Below are positions 7,588-14,865 of a stretch of DNA of 30,484 nt, in pieces. The notes beneath the pieces are model-generated. The model did not search any database. It had not been told where the DNA came from and worked only from the letters and a program-made list of their open reading frames with translations. Both the position numbers and the translations under genes were made by a program. Source of the stretch: Bacteriovoracaceae bacterium UBA6200 (GTDB lineage: Bacteria; Bdellovibrionota; Bacteriovoracia; Bacteriovoracales; Bacteriovoracaceae); contig DISW01000018.1 of the NCBI GenBank assembly GCA_002422605.1, positions 1 through 30,484 on the forward strand, given 5' to 3'. The stretch's first letter is position 1. Each line of letters begins with the position of its first letter.

Positions 7588-8370
7588 ATGGAAGAAGTTA
7601 AATGGAATTATTTTCAATACCGTAAGGGTTATGATTATCCGGTTTATTTACGAATAAAACAGGATGAAGCCACACCCAAATTTCTTCATCTTTTAAATGA
7701 AATGGGTTTTGGCACTTTGTCGGAACCTGAGGTCCGCAAAATTCCTTTGCAGCGGGCCTATACGCGAATGCTTTCTATTCAGAGCGCTAGCTCAAGGCTT
7801 CAATTACAAATTAATGGTCCAGATCTTTTGGATAAATATGGTTCTGAATCTCTTTCTCTGCAAATGGGAATGCCTGTTTATACTTACAAAAAAGTTGGCA
7901 TTATGGGTCTTCCTCATTCAAAAACATTATGGGAACTGGCCATTAACTCAGACATCTTTCACACAGATCAAATGGTGGGGGTGAGGGTTATGCTTATAAG
8001 ATTTTTAGCCCAAGCTTTGGCTTCCGAAGGCATCCTTTGTTATTGGGGAACGGTAAAAGACGGCTCCGTAATTGTTATGAAACAGCAGGACTCTTTCGGA
8101 GAAGCCATAGTCATTGATGTGAATAAAAAGATGATCTTTTCCAATGGGGATATGCTTAAGATCTCTCCATCTTTAAAAATCATCAGAAAAGACAAAGATG
8201 CGGGCCATAGTGGAAATTTATCACGTGAAGACATCATTGGTTTTCTAAGTGTGAGCACATGCCTACTCAGCTTCCAAGGCATCACCCAACCGATGAAATC
8301 CGCTATCTATAAATTAAGCGCCAACGTGGCAGCTTCCTATGGGAAGTTTGAGCAGAGCCTTAATCTGTAG
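7588..8370 (+). CDS. Conserved-looking protein of unknown function upstream of lgt
   Basis: I do not recognise this 260-residue protein. It has no signal peptide and no clear membrane helix, so it is probably cytoplasmic. The first half contains alternating strands (YPVYLRIKQDE, RLQLQINGPDLLDKYG). The second has a helix MVGVRVMLIRFLAQALASEG followed by strands WGTVKDGSVIVMKQQ and EAIVIDVNKKMIF. AAGGAG lies before the ATG, so it is well translated. It is transcribed divergently from the Lol-like operon, and lgt follows 36 bases later, but lgt has its own promoter-like sequence, so co-transcription is uncertain. The ORF is real on codon pattern and ribosome site. Confidence 0.85.
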   Translation: MEEVKWNYFQYRKGYDYPVYLRIKQDEATPKFLHLLNEMGFGTLSEPEVRKIPLQRAYTRMLSIQSASSRLQLQINGPDLLDKYGSESLSLQMGMPVYTYKKVGIMGLPHSKTLWELAINSDIFHTDQMVGVRVMLIRFLAQALASEGILCYWGTVKDGSVIVMKQQDSFGEAIVIDVNKKMIFSNGDMLKISPSLKIIRKDKDAGHSGNLSREDIIGFLSVSTCLLSFQGITQPMKSAIYKLSANVAASYGKFEQSLNL

Positions 8371-8399
8371 TTGTCTTCAATGAATTAGTCCGATAAGCT
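8371..8399 (+). promoter_or_regulatory. Candidate promoter giving a leaderless lgt mRNA
   Basis: TTGTCT (8371-8376) and TAAGCT (8394-8399) are 17 bases apart. The predicted transcription start (8406) falls one base before the lgt ATG. No Shine-Dalgarno sequence precedes lgt, which fits a leaderless message. The -10 is only a partial match to consensus. Confidence 0.45.
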
Positions 8400-8406
8400 A
8401 ATTTCC

Positions 8407-9201
8407 ATGAATCAAGAATGGATTGACCCGGTTATTTTCTCCGTAGGACCTCTGCAAGTACGTTGGTACGGCGCCATGTACGTTCTGGGTTTCATAGTTG
8501 GCGGATTCATTCTTAAATATCTTTACGACAAGAAGTTCTGGCCTCTCGGAAAAGAAGCCATCGATAAGTACATCACTTGGCTTATTGTCGGCATGTTTCT
8601 TGGGGCCCGAATCTTTTATGTTTTTATTTATAATTGGGATTACTACTCCGTGAACCTCGCCGATGCGTTGGCAGTCTGGAAAGGTGGCCTTTCATTCCAT
8701 GGTGCCGTTTTTGGAATGTGTGTTTCGACTTATCTTTTCGCTCGTAAAAATAAAGTACATTTTTTTCAGTTGGCCGACAGCCTTGCTGTTGCTGGCGGTC
8801 CTGGACTTTTCTTTGGCCGCATGGGTAACTTCATCAACGGAGAGCTTTACGGGCGTGTGACTGACTCCTGGGCAGGAATTATCTTTCCCGGTGGAGGACC
8901 TTTTCCTAGACATCCGTCCCAATTATATGAGGGTGTCTTAGAAGGTATTGTTCTTTTCCTCATTCTCTTTTGGCTTCATCGCCGTCAGAAAATTTACGGC
9001 ATTGTCAGTGCGGTCTTTCTATTAGGGTATGGCGTTTTCCGCTTTATCGTAGAATTCTTCCGGGAGCCTGACTCTCAACTCGGTTATTACTTCGGGTATT
9101 TTACGATGGGACAATTTCTTTGTTTGGCGATGATCGTTTTATCTTATGCGATCTACCGTCTGGCCAAAAAGGCCAATGTTCCGAATCCTTTAGTTAGTTG
9201 A
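8407..9201 (+). CDS. lgt: Prolipoprotein diacylglyceryl transferase Lgt
   Basis: Lgt transfers diacylglycerol from phosphatidylglycerol to the lipobox cysteine of prolipoproteins, the first step of lipoprotein maturation in the inner membrane. The 264-residue polytopic protein shows the family motifs: VRWYGAMYVLGF near the N-terminus, GGLSFHGAVFG with the key His, the signature GRMGNFINGELYGR, HPSQLYEG, and the late FRFIVEFFREPD with a conserved Arg. The length is slightly below the E. coli enzyme (291). The start has no Shine-Dalgarno sequence but a -10-like box at the leaderless distance. The end overlaps the convergent gene by 12 bases. Several lipoproteins encoded nearby (MltD, the TPR protein) are its likely substrates. 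Confidence 0.97.
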   Translation: MNQEWIDPVIFSVGPLQVRWYGAMYVLGFIVGGFILKYLYDKKFWPLGKEAIDKYITWLIVGMFLGARIFYVFIYNWDYYSVNLADALAVWKGGLSFHGAVFGMCVSTYLFARKNKVHFFQLADSLAVAGGPGLFFGRMGNFINGELYGRVTDSWAGIIFPGGGPFPRHPSQLYEGVLEGIVLFLILFWLHRRQKIYGIVSAVFLLGYGVFRFIVEFFREPDSQLGYYFGYFTMGQFLCLAMIVLSYAIYRLAKKANVPNPLVS

Positions 9202-9711
9202 ATTTGCTTTCTTCATCTTTTCATTAATCGACGGCTCTTCAGATTCGATCTTTTGGACAGCGTAAAAGATGGGAAAGCAGGTGATCGTACAAGCAGCGCT
9301 ATAAATATGTCTGAGAGGCGGCTTTTCCCAGGTATAGTAGGCTTCCTCACCTGTCTTCTTGTAACTATCTTGTTTACCTAGCTTATCCCTGAGCCCTTTG
9401 AAAAAAGTATCATGGAGAAAGTAACTGGGAAGGCGGGCATGAAAATCGAGGATCACGCCTTCTTGTTCCTGAACCAGCACGGGGAATTTATAACGTACAT
9501 TCGAGACATAATATTTAAGTGTTCTCACTTGAAAGTTTTTAGACATTTCCTCAGGGGTCCCAAGCTTTTTATTGAGCTCTTTTAGGGGTCTACCAGGCAT
9601 AAAGTCTTCAAATGTATCGTTATTAAAGCTGTAATTTGGAGCTTCAACTTTTGCGTTTAAAGGTTGAAACTTGAGTAAGAGGCATGGCAGAATTATGAAT
9701 AGCTTTAACAT
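9190..9711 (-). CDS. Secreted protein of unknown function
   Basis: The 173-residue product has a signal peptide (FIILPCLLLKFQPLNAK) and is probably periplasmic or outer-membrane associated. The stretch PGRPLKELNKKLGTPEEM and a second, looser copy (FFKGLRDKLGKQDSYKKTGEEAYYTW) have the helix-LG-P pattern seen in BamE/SmpA-type domains, but this likeness is weak. Two cysteines near the C-terminus (AACTITCFP) could pair. The ATG lacks a Shine-Dalgarno sequence; TAATAT lies six bases upstream, so the message may be leaderless. It converges on lgt with a 12-base overlap. Confidence 0.75.
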   Translation of the reverse strand: MLKLFIILPCLLLKFQPLNAKVEAPNYSFNNDTFEDFMPGRPLKELNKKLGTPEEMSKNFQVRTLKYYVSNVRYKFPVLVQEQEGVILDFHARLPSYFLHDTFFKGLRDKLGKQDSYKKTGEEAYYTWEKPPLRHIYSAACTITCFPIFYAVQKIESEEPSINEKMKKANSTN

Positions 9712-9717
9712 GAATTA

Positions 9718-9735
9718 ATATTAGCACTGAAAAGT
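9718..9735 (-). promoter_or_regulatory. -10-like box and small hairpin before the 9190-9711 gene
   Basis: On the minus strand TAATAT (9718-9723) ends six bases before the ATG, so its predicted start coincides with the A of the start codon. No good -35 is seen 17 bases upstream. Just beyond it GCACT-loop-AGTGC (about 9724-9737) forms a 5-bp inverted repeat that could be an operator half-site pair. Both are low-confidence. Confidence 0.3.
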
Positions 9736-9839
9736 GCCGATAGGGTGAATGTAAAATCGGTTAAACTTGATACAAAAAGTAAGGTACTTCCGAAGACTCT
9801 TTTAGTGTAAAGCCGTTTTTTGGTCCTATCTGATTTGTG

Positions 9840-9845
9840 TATAAA
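9840..9845 (+). promoter_or_regulatory. Candidate -10 box of mltD
   Basis: TATAAA stands in the 261-base spacer before mltD, with no convincing -35 at the usual distance (a T-rich stretch is there). It would give a leader of about 120 bases. The rest of 9712-9972 shows no ORF and no terminator that I can support. Confidence 0.35.
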
Positions 9846-9972
9846 CTACTGTTAATACAGTTCGATTTGCACATAGGGACAAATTTATTTGCCTTCTTGG
9901 GCGGGAACTCTAATTGAATTATTCTTTTAGAGATGAAGTCTCCGCTGGCTTCAGGAAGATTAAGGGAATGAA

Positions 9973-11478
9973 ATGATAAAATGGATGGGTACTTTACCGC
10001 TAGGGATGTTATTTCTTGTTAGCGCATGTTCTACGACTTCATCGCAAAAGATCGCAACTGTAAATGATGAAGAGAACTATAATCCGTCAGTTTCTGAACA
10101 GGCCGAATATTACCGGGTTCAGGAACAACTCATTGAAAAAGATCTGCCTAATTGTAAGGGTTGTATTCATGGAAGTGCCCATGAATTAACTTTTACGGCA
10201 CCATTAAATACCTACGAGATTTCACCTAAAGCAGTAGAAGAACTCGGACTCGTTAACACTAAGTTTGATTTTCCTGTTACGTGGAATAAACAGACGAAAA
10301 TGTGGGTTAAGTTTTTTACGACCCGCGGTCGTCGACACTTCATTAATTACACGCAAAGGGCCGGGCGTTATGCTCCGGTGCTTTCAAAAATCATGGCCGA
10401 CAATGGCCTGCCACGAGATTTGATTTATCTCGCTATGGCCGAGTCAGGTTTTCAAAATCATGCGCGTTCATGGGCCAAAGCCGTAGGCCCTTGGCAATTC
10501 ATGCCGGCCACTGGTAAAAAGTTCGGTCTTAATATTGACTGGTATGTTGATGAAAGACGAGATCCTTTAAAGGCAACCATCGCCGCTGCGAATTATCTTA
10601 AAACCCTTCATGGACTTTTCGGTTCCTGGGAACTGGCAGCTGCTGGATACAATGCCGGGGAAGGGAAGATTGGTCGCGCTATCCGCATGTACAAGACAAA
10701 AGATTTCTGGAGACTTACCAAGGGTCGATATCTTCGCCCTGAAACTAAAAACTATGTTCCAAAAATCATGGCCCTTGCCATCATCGGGAAGAACCTGGAA
10801 GTTTTTGGGTTCAATGATATCCAATTTGAGAAAGCCCTGGATTATGAAGAAATCATGGTTAAAGGAAATGCCGACCTTTATCAAGTAGCAGAAGTTCTCG
10901 AAATTGATTTCGAAGTGGTTAAAAAATATAATCCTGAGATCGTGAGATGGCAGACTCCAAATTACGTCGAAAACTACACGTTAAGAGTTCCAGTAGGACT
11001 TAAAGAAGGCTGGGAGTCTTATCCTGAGAAAGAATCAGTTATCGCTGACAATTACAAAACCTATGTTCCAAAAGGGTTGACCTCTTTAAATCACATCTCT
11101 CGTAAATTTAAAGTTCCTTTAAATGTACTGAAAGCGTTAAATCCAACTGTCTCGCCAACTCGGGTGACTTCAAAATCTGTGGTTTATCTTCCGTTTCGTG
11201 AAGATCATTCTCTTAAGGCCAGTATGTATGCTGACCTCTATGAGAAGCCTAGAAAGCATATTATTAGAAGACAAAACTATCAGCGGGTAATCAGTTCCTA
11301 TGCAAAAAAGGGAAAAGTCATAAAAAACCCAACGGTATTTTATACAGTGAAGAAAGGTGATAGTTTATGGAAAGTGGCCCAGAGAACAGGTGTTCCGATG
11401 GGGACAATCATTAAAACCAATCAGCACATCGTAAAACGACGACAAATTCTGCCCGGTGATAAATTGGCCATTCGTTAA
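9973..11478 (+). CDS. mltD: Membrane-bound lytic murein transglycosylase D
   Basis: MltD cleaves the glycan strands of peptidoglycan to 1,6-anhydro ends. The 501-residue lipoprotein has a signal with lipobox LVSAC (Cys19). Its SLT domain covers about residues 130-250, with catalytic Glu in AMAESGF (E157), AVGPWQFMPATG and AAGYNAGEGKIGRAI. Two LysM peptidoglycan-binding repeats follow: one near 345-392 (KTYVPKGLTSLNHISRKF) and a clear one at the end (FYTVKKGDSLWKVAQRTGVP). AAGGGA precedes the ATG. A strong terminator lies five bases after the stop. In predatory relatives such enzymes also act on prey walls, but nothing here separates housekeeping from predation. Confidence 0.95.
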   Translation: MIKWMGTLPLGMLFLVSACSTTSSQKIATVNDEENYNPSVSEQAEYYRVQEQLIEKDLPNCKGCIHGSAHELTFTAPLNTYEISPKAVEELGLVNTKFDFPVTWNKQTKMWVKFFTTRGRRHFINYTQRAGRYAPVLSKIMADNGLPRDLIYLAMAESGFQNHARSWAKAVGPWQFMPATGKKFGLNIDWYVDERRDPLKATIAAANYLKTLHGLFGSWELAAAGYNAGEGKIGRAIRMYKTKDFWRLTKGRYLRPETKNYVPKIMALAIIGKNLEVFGFNDIQFEKALDYEEIMVKGNADLYQVAEVLEIDFEVVKKYNPEIVRWQTPNYVENYTLRVPVGLKEGWESYPEKESVIADNYKTYVPKGLTSLNHISRKFKVPLNVLKALNPTVSPTRVTSKSVVYLPFREDHSLKASMYADLYEKPRKHIIRRQNYQRVISSYAKKGKVIKNPTVFYTVKKGDSLWKVAQRTGVPMGTIIKTNQHIVKRRQILPGDKLAIR

Positions 11479-11482
11479 AATG

Positions 11483-11516
11483 AAAAACCCACTCGCAAGA
11501 GTGGGTTTTTTATTTT
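11483..11516 (+). terminator. Intrinsic terminator after mltD
   Basis: A 12-bp stem (11483-11494 with 11499-11510, core AACCCACTC/GAGTGGGTT) with a stable GCAA tetraloop runs into TTTTTTATTTT. The A run on the other arm would let it work on the minus strand also. It ends only 12 bases before the next gene's start codon. Confidence 0.92.
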
Positions 11517-11521
11517 AAGAT
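11516..11521 (+). promoter_or_regulatory. -10-like box overlapping the mltD terminator end
   Basis: TAAGAT ends six bases before the ATG at 11528, placing the predicted transcription start exactly on the A of the start codon. There is no Shine-Dalgarno sequence. No good -35 is visible, as the mltD terminator stem occupies that position. Leaderless transcription is the simplest reading but unproven. Confidence 0.35.
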
Positions 11522-11527
11522 CACCCC

Positions 11528-12640
11528 ATGGGATTCGGACTATTAAAACACTTTAAAGATAAAAAGAGCGATTCTGCTCAAACTAGCAACTCTAAACACT
11601 ACCGTCATGTTGTCATCGGTCAGGATTTAGGAGCGGTTTTAAAACTCGTTGAGTTAAGGAAGAACGCACCGGATGAGTCGGTTCGTCTTATCTCAACCAG
11701 GCCTTTAAACCGCCAACTCCTTCTTGAGAATTACGAGTTCGGAGTTTCATCCCTTCGTTCTTCGGTCGCGGTTGAGAATATTTACCGCAAGTACCATGAT
11801 GCCAGAATCTTACCACAATCAAATGAAGCTCTCTTTTACAAAGATGGTAAATTCCATGACTTTGGTGGTAGAGCAAAATCAATGGAACTTCTTAGTGGTG
11901 AAGAATTCTTCTCTCAAAAAGGTTACCGGATTGAACTTGCTAGTTTCTTCTCTCCGGAAGACTGGGAAAACCTGGATACGATTTTAAATGAATCTTCTGA
12001 AATCAGAATCTTTGAATCTATTGAAAAAACGACTCCCCAGGACCTGGTTGATAAGAAAGAATGGGAATTGAACTTTAAAGATTTTGCTCTTGTTACTTGC
12101 GAGAATCTTTACGTCTCAATGTCGCCTAAGAAATTTTTAAATCTTTTCTCCAACAAAGACGCTCTGACGGCCGAGTTCATTGATGTCTGTACAGCAGTTG
12201 AAGTGCAGTCAGCGATGTCAGTTACACTTAAACTCAATAAAGAAATTTATGCCGAAGATCGAACGCTTTTTCTTCCTCAGAGCATGACTCATGAGTGGGG
12301 ACACTTCATTGTGGAGTTCGAGTCTTATAATCATCAGAAGAAAGAGCAACTTTGTCATTTTCTTTTCCTGATTCATGAGGAAGAACCTCAGACTGAGGAT
12401 TTAGGAAGCAAAATCAAGTTGATGAAACGAGTGGCTGACCGAGTGTTCCCTGATCTCGAAAAACACATCGTTAAAGAATATATCCGCTTCGATGAAGAGA
12501 TGTTTATCTCTCATGTTAAAGACTCTGCTCTTGAGCAGTTGTCTTTTGATTATCCAACCTTGCGTTTTCTGGGCCAGGCATCTCCTGTTGCGAGTGAGCT
12601 TACTCAGGAGAAATTTCTTTCACGCGTACTTTTAAACTAA
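11528..12640 (+). CDS. Unknown protein with a degenerate Rossmann/flavoprotein-like N-terminus
   Basis: I do not recognise a named family for this 370-residue cytoplasmic protein. Near residue 25 the segment HYRHVVIGQDLGAVLKLVEL looks like the first strand-turn-helix of an NAD(P)/FAD-binding Rossmann fold, but the usual GxGxxG is reduced to GQDLGA. The next strand is SVRLISTRPL. The C-terminal part (SVTLKLNKEIYAED, HFIVEFESY, KLMKRVADRVFPDLEKHI, YIRFDEEMF) resembles the substrate-domain end of amine-oxidase-like flavoproteins. Cofactor binding is doubtful. It starts just after the mltD terminator without a Shine-Dalgarno sequence. The next gene begins 11 bases after its stop, so it is probably co-transcribed with an outer-membrane barrel protein. 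Confidence 0.8.
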   Translation: MGFGLLKHFKDKKSDSAQTSNSKHYRHVVIGQDLGAVLKLVELRKNAPDESVRLISTRPLNRQLLLENYEFGVSSLRSSVAVENIYRKYHDARILPQSNEALFYKDGKFHDFGGRAKSMELLSGEEFFSQKGYRIELASFFSPEDWENLDTILNESSEIRIFESIEKTTPQDLVDKKEWELNFKDFALVTCENLYVSMSPKKFLNLFSNKDALTAEFIDVCTAVEVQSAMSVTLKLNKEIYAEDRTLFLPQSMTHEWGHFIVEFESYNHQKKEQLCHFLFLIHEEEPQTEDLGSKIKLMKRVADRVFPDLEKHIVKEYIRFDEEMFISHVKDSALEQLSFDYPTLRFLGQASPVASELTQEKFLSRVLLN

Positions 12641-12651
12641 GGAGAACTTAT

Positions 12652-13251
12652 ATGAAATTACTTATCGCTTTTGTTGCTCTGTTATCTGTTGGGCAAGCCG
12701 TTGCTCAAACTAAGATCGTAACCATCGATGCTTTTGACTATTCTTACACTGGCGGACTTTTAATCAAGTCTGACGATGCAAAGAAAGGTTCAGATCGTGA
12801 TGAAACTACTTTCCGTTTGAATCTTAATTATGCTCAAAACTGGGACCAGTACGTTGGTCTTATGTGGAAAGCGCGCCTTTTCATCAACCGTGAAGATATT
12901 GATCAAGGAAGCAGCGATTACAAAGACACTCGTTGGGGTGCAGCTGGTGGTCTTCTTTATAACTTCGATGCTAATGACATCAAAAATTCTTTCTTTGCTG
13001 GCGGAATGTTAGGTATTGAAAGAGCAACCATCGAAGAAGGCAGTCGAGATGACGAATCAGGCTTCAACTTCTTTGGTGAAATCGAAGGCGGTAAACGCTT
13101 CGATATGGGCCAATACTCAGTTGTTAATATCTCTTATGCACCATCAGCGAGCTTTGGTTATAAGCGCTACGGCGGCGATATTCGTAAAGAATATTTCAAA
13201 AACGGCACAGAATTTAAGATTCATTTCCTAAAATTCGATATTCTTTTCTAA
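12652..13251 (+). CDS. Small outer-membrane beta-barrel protein
   Basis: The 199-residue product has a signal peptide ending AVAQ (near residue 19). About eight amphipathic strands with aromatic girdle residues follow (TFRLNLNYAQNW, YVGLMWKARLFIN, WGAAGGLLYNF, NSFFAGGMLGIERA, YSVVNISYAP), and the C-terminus is FDILF. This is the OmpA/OmpX-size barrel pattern. AAGGAG precedes the ATG. It follows the degenerate Rossmann protein by 11 bases and ends at an intrinsic terminator, forming a two-gene unit. No specific family is recognised and the function is unknown. Confidence 0.82.
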   Translation: MKLLIAFVALLSVGQAVAQTKIVTIDAFDYSYTGGLLIKSDDAKKGSDRDETTFRLNLNYAQNWDQYVGLMWKARLFINREDIDQGSSDYKDTRWGAAGGLLYNFDANDIKNSFFAGGMLGIERATIEEGSRDDESGFNFFGEIEGGKRFDMGQYSVVNISYAPSASFGYKRYGGDIRKEYFKNGTEFKIHFLKFDILF

Positions 13252-13256
13252 GCTTC

Positions 13257-13284
13257 AAGGCCACCTTCGGGTGGCCTTTTTTTT
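13257..13284 (+). terminator. Intrinsic terminator after the 12652-13251 barrel gene
   Basis: A 9-bp stem AAGGCCACC/GGTGGCCTT (13257-13265 with 13270-13278) has a TTCG tetraloop and is followed by eight T residues. This is a textbook rho-independent terminator. Confidence 0.95.
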
Positions 13285-13385
13285 GCCTTTCCTCTAGGGG
13301 TAGGGGCAAATAACGTCAAAATTTTGATACCAATAGAACCACTCTCTGGTCCTACACTCACTTGCACTCCATCAAATATCTATTG

Positions 13386-13471
13386 CCAAAGGTACTTTGG
13401 TTAGAAAAACTTAACTTATTAAAAAGTTTTTTTGATTTAGCTAACCATGAATGGAAATGACCAAGGTCATT
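13386..13471 (+). promoter_or_regulatory. Structured 5' region of the major barrel gene
   Basis: Three nested or adjacent inverted repeats lie here. CCAAAG-GTA-CTTTGG (13386-13400) is a perfect repeat. TGGTTAG (13398-13404) pairs with CTAACCA (13441-13447), and inside it AAAAACTT pairs with AAGTTTTT. AATGACC-AA-GGTCATT (13456-13471) lies just before the ribosome binding site. Together they could form a stabilising leader structure or regulator sites. I could not place a convincing -35/-10 pair in 13285-13385. Confidence 0.45.
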
Positions 13472-13488
13472 ATTTAAAAGGAGATTTC

Positions 13489-14709
13489 ATGAAAAAACAG
13501 CTAACAGTTGCTCTAGGACTTGCTGTTCTTGCAACACCGGTTTTCGCTTCTAAAGCTCGTCTTCAAGCTCTTGGTGAAGACTCTTACGGATCTGCGTACA
13601 TCAACGACAACCGTAACATCTGGCTTAACGCTGCTCAAATCAACAATCACAAAGACCTTGTGACTTATGAATTTGGTGGAAATGTAAACCAAGATTCAGC
13701 TGCTAATGCTCGTGGAGAAGGTGGCGTTTATAAAGCTCACGGTAACTTCGTTTACGGTGTTCACTTTGGTGGAGCTTCGAATACTGGTAACGGTCTTCGT
13801 GCAGCTGCTGGTTTAGTGGATGTTGCTGTAACTGGAGGAACTCCTTCTGCTACTGCTACAGGTGACGAAGAAAATAATATTGATCTTTTCATCGGTGGCG
13901 ACGCTGGTATGAAATGGGGTGCTAACCTTGGTTACGCTAGAACTCAAGGTGAAGAAGGCGAAGGCCAGTACGGAGAGTCTCTAAGAACTCGTCTTGGTGT
14001 AATCATGGGTGATACTCAAGTTTACGCGAACATTAACCTTATCAATAATGCAAAAGGCGAATACGATACTACTGCTATTGGTGGGGCTGCCGGTTCTGCA
14101 AAATTTGAAGGCAAGCTTGGTTATCAAGTCGGTGCGATCCACGCTTGGGAAGGAAATACTCTATTTGTAGATTTCCGTTCTTTTGATATGGAATCAACAA
14201 TTATTACTAATAAAGAAGATGTTGCTTCTAAGCAACTTGATGTTGGTATCGGTCGTGTTGAGCGTTTAAACGATAAAACAAATCTTTTTGCTCGTGCTTC
14301 ATTCTTCATGAGAAATATTGAAAATGATCATGGTAAGCAAGGTGGAGCTGTTGCCGCTGGTTGTGATCTGAACGTTGCTTTCTGTGAATCATATGACACT
14401 CAAAGAGTTCCAGTTGTTGTCGGTTTAGAAACTGAAGCGACTTCTTGGTTAACACTTCGTGCTTCTGTTTCTCAGGTTATCTGGGGATCTCAAGAAGTTG
14501 AAAATGCTGGTGATAAAGTTGAGTCAGGTATCCGTAACTCTACAGCGATCAACGCTGGTGCAACTCTTAAGTTCGGCGAACTTTCAGTTGACGGTGTAAT
14601 TGGTAACAATGATGTTGCTGGCAACATCGGAGAAGACACTTCTGCTGGTAACGGTACTCTTCGTACTGATAACCTAATGACTCGTGTTGCTATGACTTAC
14701 CGTTTCTAA
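13489..14709 (+). CDS. Major outer-membrane porin-like barrel protein
   Basis: The 406-residue product has a signal peptide (MKKQLTVALGLAVLATPVFA). It then has many glycine- and asparagine-rich amphipathic strands (NIWLNAAQINN, VTYEFGGNVN, HGNFVYGVHFGG, WGANLGYARTQ, LFARASFFMRNIEN, WLTLRASVSQVIWG) and a final MTYRF with terminal Phe, as expected for a BamA substrate. I chose the ATG at 13489 because AAAGGAG stands before it and the signal peptide starts there; an in-frame ATG 14 codons upstream lacks these. Codons are strongly skewed to CGT, GGT, CTT, GCT, AAC and TTC, unlike the neighbours, which suggests very high expression. It has its own structured leader and terminator. No named family recognised. 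Confidence 0.87.
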   Translation: MKKQLTVALGLAVLATPVFASKARLQALGEDSYGSAYINDNRNIWLNAAQINNHKDLVTYEFGGNVNQDSAANARGEGGVYKAHGNFVYGVHFGGASNTGNGLRAAAGLVDVAVTGGTPSATATGDEENNIDLFIGGDAGMKWGANLGYARTQGEEGEGQYGESLRTRLGVIMGDTQVYANINLINNAKGEYDTTAIGGAAGSAKFEGKLGYQVGAIHAWEGNTLFVDFRSFDMESTIITNKEDVASKQLDVGIGRVERLNDKTNLFARASFFMRNIENDHGKQGGAVAAGCDLNVAFCESYDTQRVPVVVGLETEATSWLTLRASVSQVIWGSQEVENAGDKVESGIRNSTAINAGATLKFGELSVDGVIGNNDVAGNIGEDTSAGNGTLRTDNLMTRVAMTYRF

Positions 14710-14735
14710 TCTTAGTTTAAGACGAAATGATAGTG

Positions 14736-14762
14736 GGGCCTGGAGAAATCCAGGCCCTTTTT
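14736..14762 (+). terminator. Intrinsic terminator after the major barrel gene
   Basis: An 8-bp GC-rich stem GGGCCTGG/CCAGGCCC (14736-14743 with 14750-14757) encloses AGAAAT and is followed by TTTTT. Confidence 0.92.
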
Positions 14763-14791
14763 CGTTTCTGGGGTCATTTTGACCGCATCAA

Positions 14792-14820
14792 TTGTCAGTT
14801 AAATTCCAAAGACTTTTACT
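14792..14820 (+). promoter_or_regulatory. Candidate promoter of the 14866 barrel gene
   Basis: TTGTCA (14792-14797, five of six) and TTTACT (14815-14820, four of six) are 17 bases apart. A second possible -10, TACAAT at 14833-14838, is closer to consensus but lacks a good -35. Either would give a leader of 20-40 bases. Confidence 0.45.
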
Positions 14821-14865
14821 AATCTTTTCTTGTACAATTTTTAGGAAACACAAGGAGTCTCGACA

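Noticed and set aside
13447..13488. In-frame ATG 14 codons before the major barrel gene
   Set aside because: The signal peptide and AAAGGAG belong to the ATG at 13489, and the extension covers the 7-2-7 inverted repeat.
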